64,000 nucleotides of DNA from Candidatus Butyricicoccus avistercoris (GTDB taxonomy: Bacteria > Bacillota > Clostridia > Oscillospirales > Butyricicoccaceae), in contig DXIE01000049.1 of the NCBI GenBank assembly GCA_019113005.1, forward strand, positions 1-64,000. The letters are read 5' to 3'. The notes below the pieces were generated by a model. That model did no database searches, was not told the DNA's origin, and saw nothing but the letters and a program-made list of their open reading frames with translations. The translations under genes were made by a program, and so were the position numbers. Positions 63,138 to 64,000 of the stretch are shown in pieces (positions within the stretch are counted from its first letter, which is position 1; each line of letters begins with the position of its first letter).

Positions 63138-63851
63138 ATGTCACAGGTAGTAGAAAATAACGGAACTGAAGTTGGAGAGGCTAAAAAAGATAATAAATCA
63201 ATTGGTGTTGGTTCAATGGCTGGTAAAAATTATTTATTTGACATAAATAATCAATGTATAATATATAATAATGGTAATGTACATTTTAAGTTTAATATAA
63301 TAAGACAAAAATCAATGGAAACATTGAAAGAAACATTAGTTATATGTATTGAAGATGAAAACGGTGAAAAGTTTGCAGAAATAACTACTAGTGCAATTAA
63401 GCTATTAGATAGTTTAATATCATTGAATGATTATGGTATTGTTTTAAGTAATTTTGTTTATAAAGATATTGAACAATGCATTAGGAATGTTTACCATTTG
63501 TTAGATATTAAGTATATTCATACAGAATTAGTACTTGATGATGACAAGTTGAGAGAGATTATAAGCATGGTTATTGACTATGCTAGTGAGATAGGCAATT
63601 TGGAGTATGAAGTAAATGGCAAGGTGTGTTATAATATTCCTGTTGCTGATTTTTCAAGTCTGATAAAGGATAGTGAATATAAGGATTTTGATTTATTAGA
63701 GATAAAAAAGGAACTTAAAAATAGCAAGTATACAATTTGTAGTACAGGCAGATATGATAGAACAATCTATAACTCAGACACTAAAAAGGCTATAAAGGTA
63801 ATATCGTTTAACAAGAAGTATATTTTAGAAAGTGTTAAAGGTGATAAGTAA
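63138..63851 (+). CDS. Unrecognised protein of a putative mobile element
   Basis: 237 residues, preceded by GAGGTGG close to the ATG. The first 30 residues are polar and flexible (NNGTEVGEAKKDNKS). The rest alternates beta strands and helices, with a well-formed core (SMETLKETLVICIEDENGEKFAEIT; LVLDDDKLREIISMVIDYASEIG). The C-terminal stretch is lysine-rich (IKKELKNSKYTICS). I recognise no catalytic motif and no membrane segment. Its stop overlaps the start of the methylase in TAATG, so the two are translationally coupled. AT-rich codon use (AAT, ATA, TTA) sets the pair apart from the core genes. Confidence 0.7.
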   Translation: MSQVVENNGTEVGEAKKDNKSIGVGSMAGKNYLFDINNQCIIYNNGNVHFKFNIIRQKSMETLKETLVICIEDENGEKFAEITTSAIKLLDSLISLNDYGIVLSNFVYKDIEQCIRNVYHLLDIKYIHTELVLDDDKLREIISMVIDYASEIGNLEYEVNGKVCYNIPVADFSSLIKDSEYKDFDLLEIKKELKNSKYTICSTGRYDRTIYNSDTKKAIKVISFNKKYILESVKGDK

Positions 63852-64000
63852 TGAAAACACTTTCAATGTTTGGATATTATGGAGGTAAAGCAAAATTAGC
63901 ACCTGTTATTTGTGATATATTAGATTATGCAAATACTAATATATATATTGAACCATTCGGAGGTGCTTGTAGGACATTATTGAATAAGCCTCGTCACTAT
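63851..64000 (+). CDS. D12-class N6-adenine DNA methylase (partial, cut by window end)
   Basis: 50 codons before the window ends. MKTLSMFGYYGGKAKLAPVI is the FxGGK SAM-binding motif I of Dam/D12 methylases, followed by IYIEPFGGACRTLLNKP. Such solitary methylases are common on phages and conjugative elements. Coupled to the unknown gene upstream by a TAATG overlap. A restriction enzyme, if any, would lie beyond the edge. Confidence 0.85.
   Translation, partial: MKTLSMFGYYGGKAKLAPVICDILDYANTNIYIEPFGGACRTLLNKPRHY

Overview
The window is a chromosomal segment of a low-GC, endospore-forming, Gram-positive bacterium of the class Clostridia. The evidence is Spo0A, the SpoIVB peptidase, SpoVB and the yabP-yabQ-divIC-yabR block in the order known from Bacillus; a single long PurL with a fused glutaminase domain; S-layer homology (SLH) domains; HemZ; and ribosomal protein operons with Firmicutes leaders. 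A gut-type anaerobe is likely (OFA-family transporter plus a flavin/Fe-S ene-reductase under PadR-type control), but the species cannot be named from the sequence alone.

Layout: 1-1.9 kb, two glycosyltransferases on the minus strand, the first cut by the window edge. 2.3-9.1 kb, a minus-strand housekeeping and sporulation block (UPF0210/ACT pair, hemW-lepA, spo0A, spoIVB). 9.2-12.6 kb, a SLOG protein, a small acidic protein, and a BlaI/BlaR1-like pair lying between two copies of the same tRNA-Pro gene. 12.6-19 kb, YigZ, HflX, L31, then a cell-surface acylation pair (MBOAT plus AlgX-like) followed by a Trk/Ktr potassium channel subunit. 19-24.2 kb, ribosomal and transcription genes (rplJL with L10 leader, sstT, rpmG-secE-nusG-rplK-rplA with a strong promoter). 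24.4-27.6 kb, ruvX, hpf, and an amidohydrolase/fumarase-alpha operon with a striking palindrome at its head. 27.8-32.8 kb, the mazG-hup-rqcP and yabP-yabQ-divIC-yabR spore/division cluster and spoVB. 32.9-40.7 kb, nucleoside kinase, hemZ, MBL hydrolase, dtd, relA, recJ. 40.9-46.5 kb, a split LysO-type exporter, rpe, purL. 46.6-54.3 kb, AlkD-like protein, SLH surface protein, S4 protein, birA, niaR, a lipid glycosyltransferase and a 3D-domain protein behind a structured leader. 54.6 kb, a 28-residue hydrophobic peptide gene between hairpins (type I toxin-like). 55-57.6 kb, RNase J and an AIM24 protein. 57.6-61.6 kb, padR diverging from an MFS transporter and an old-yellow-enzyme-type reductase. 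61.66 kb, tRNA-Thr. From there to the right edge the character changes: about 1.4 kb without genes, rich in short tandem repeats and with repeated promoter-like sequences, then an unrecognised protein translationally coupled to a D12-class adenine methylase that runs off the window. This looks like the edge of a mobile element.

Most of the window is ordinary core genome. The places that deserve a second look are the repeat-rich gene-free stretch with twin promoters at 61.8-63.1 kb, the toxin-like peptide at 54.6 kb, the palindrome with overlapping divergent promoters at 27.65 kb, the duplicated tRNA-Pro flanking the BlaI/BlaR pair, the exact ATGT-N8-ACAT PadR-type operator at 58.35 kb, and the terminator-like leader of the 3D-domain gene. 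All coordinates and motifs were read by eye; no search or folding program was run.
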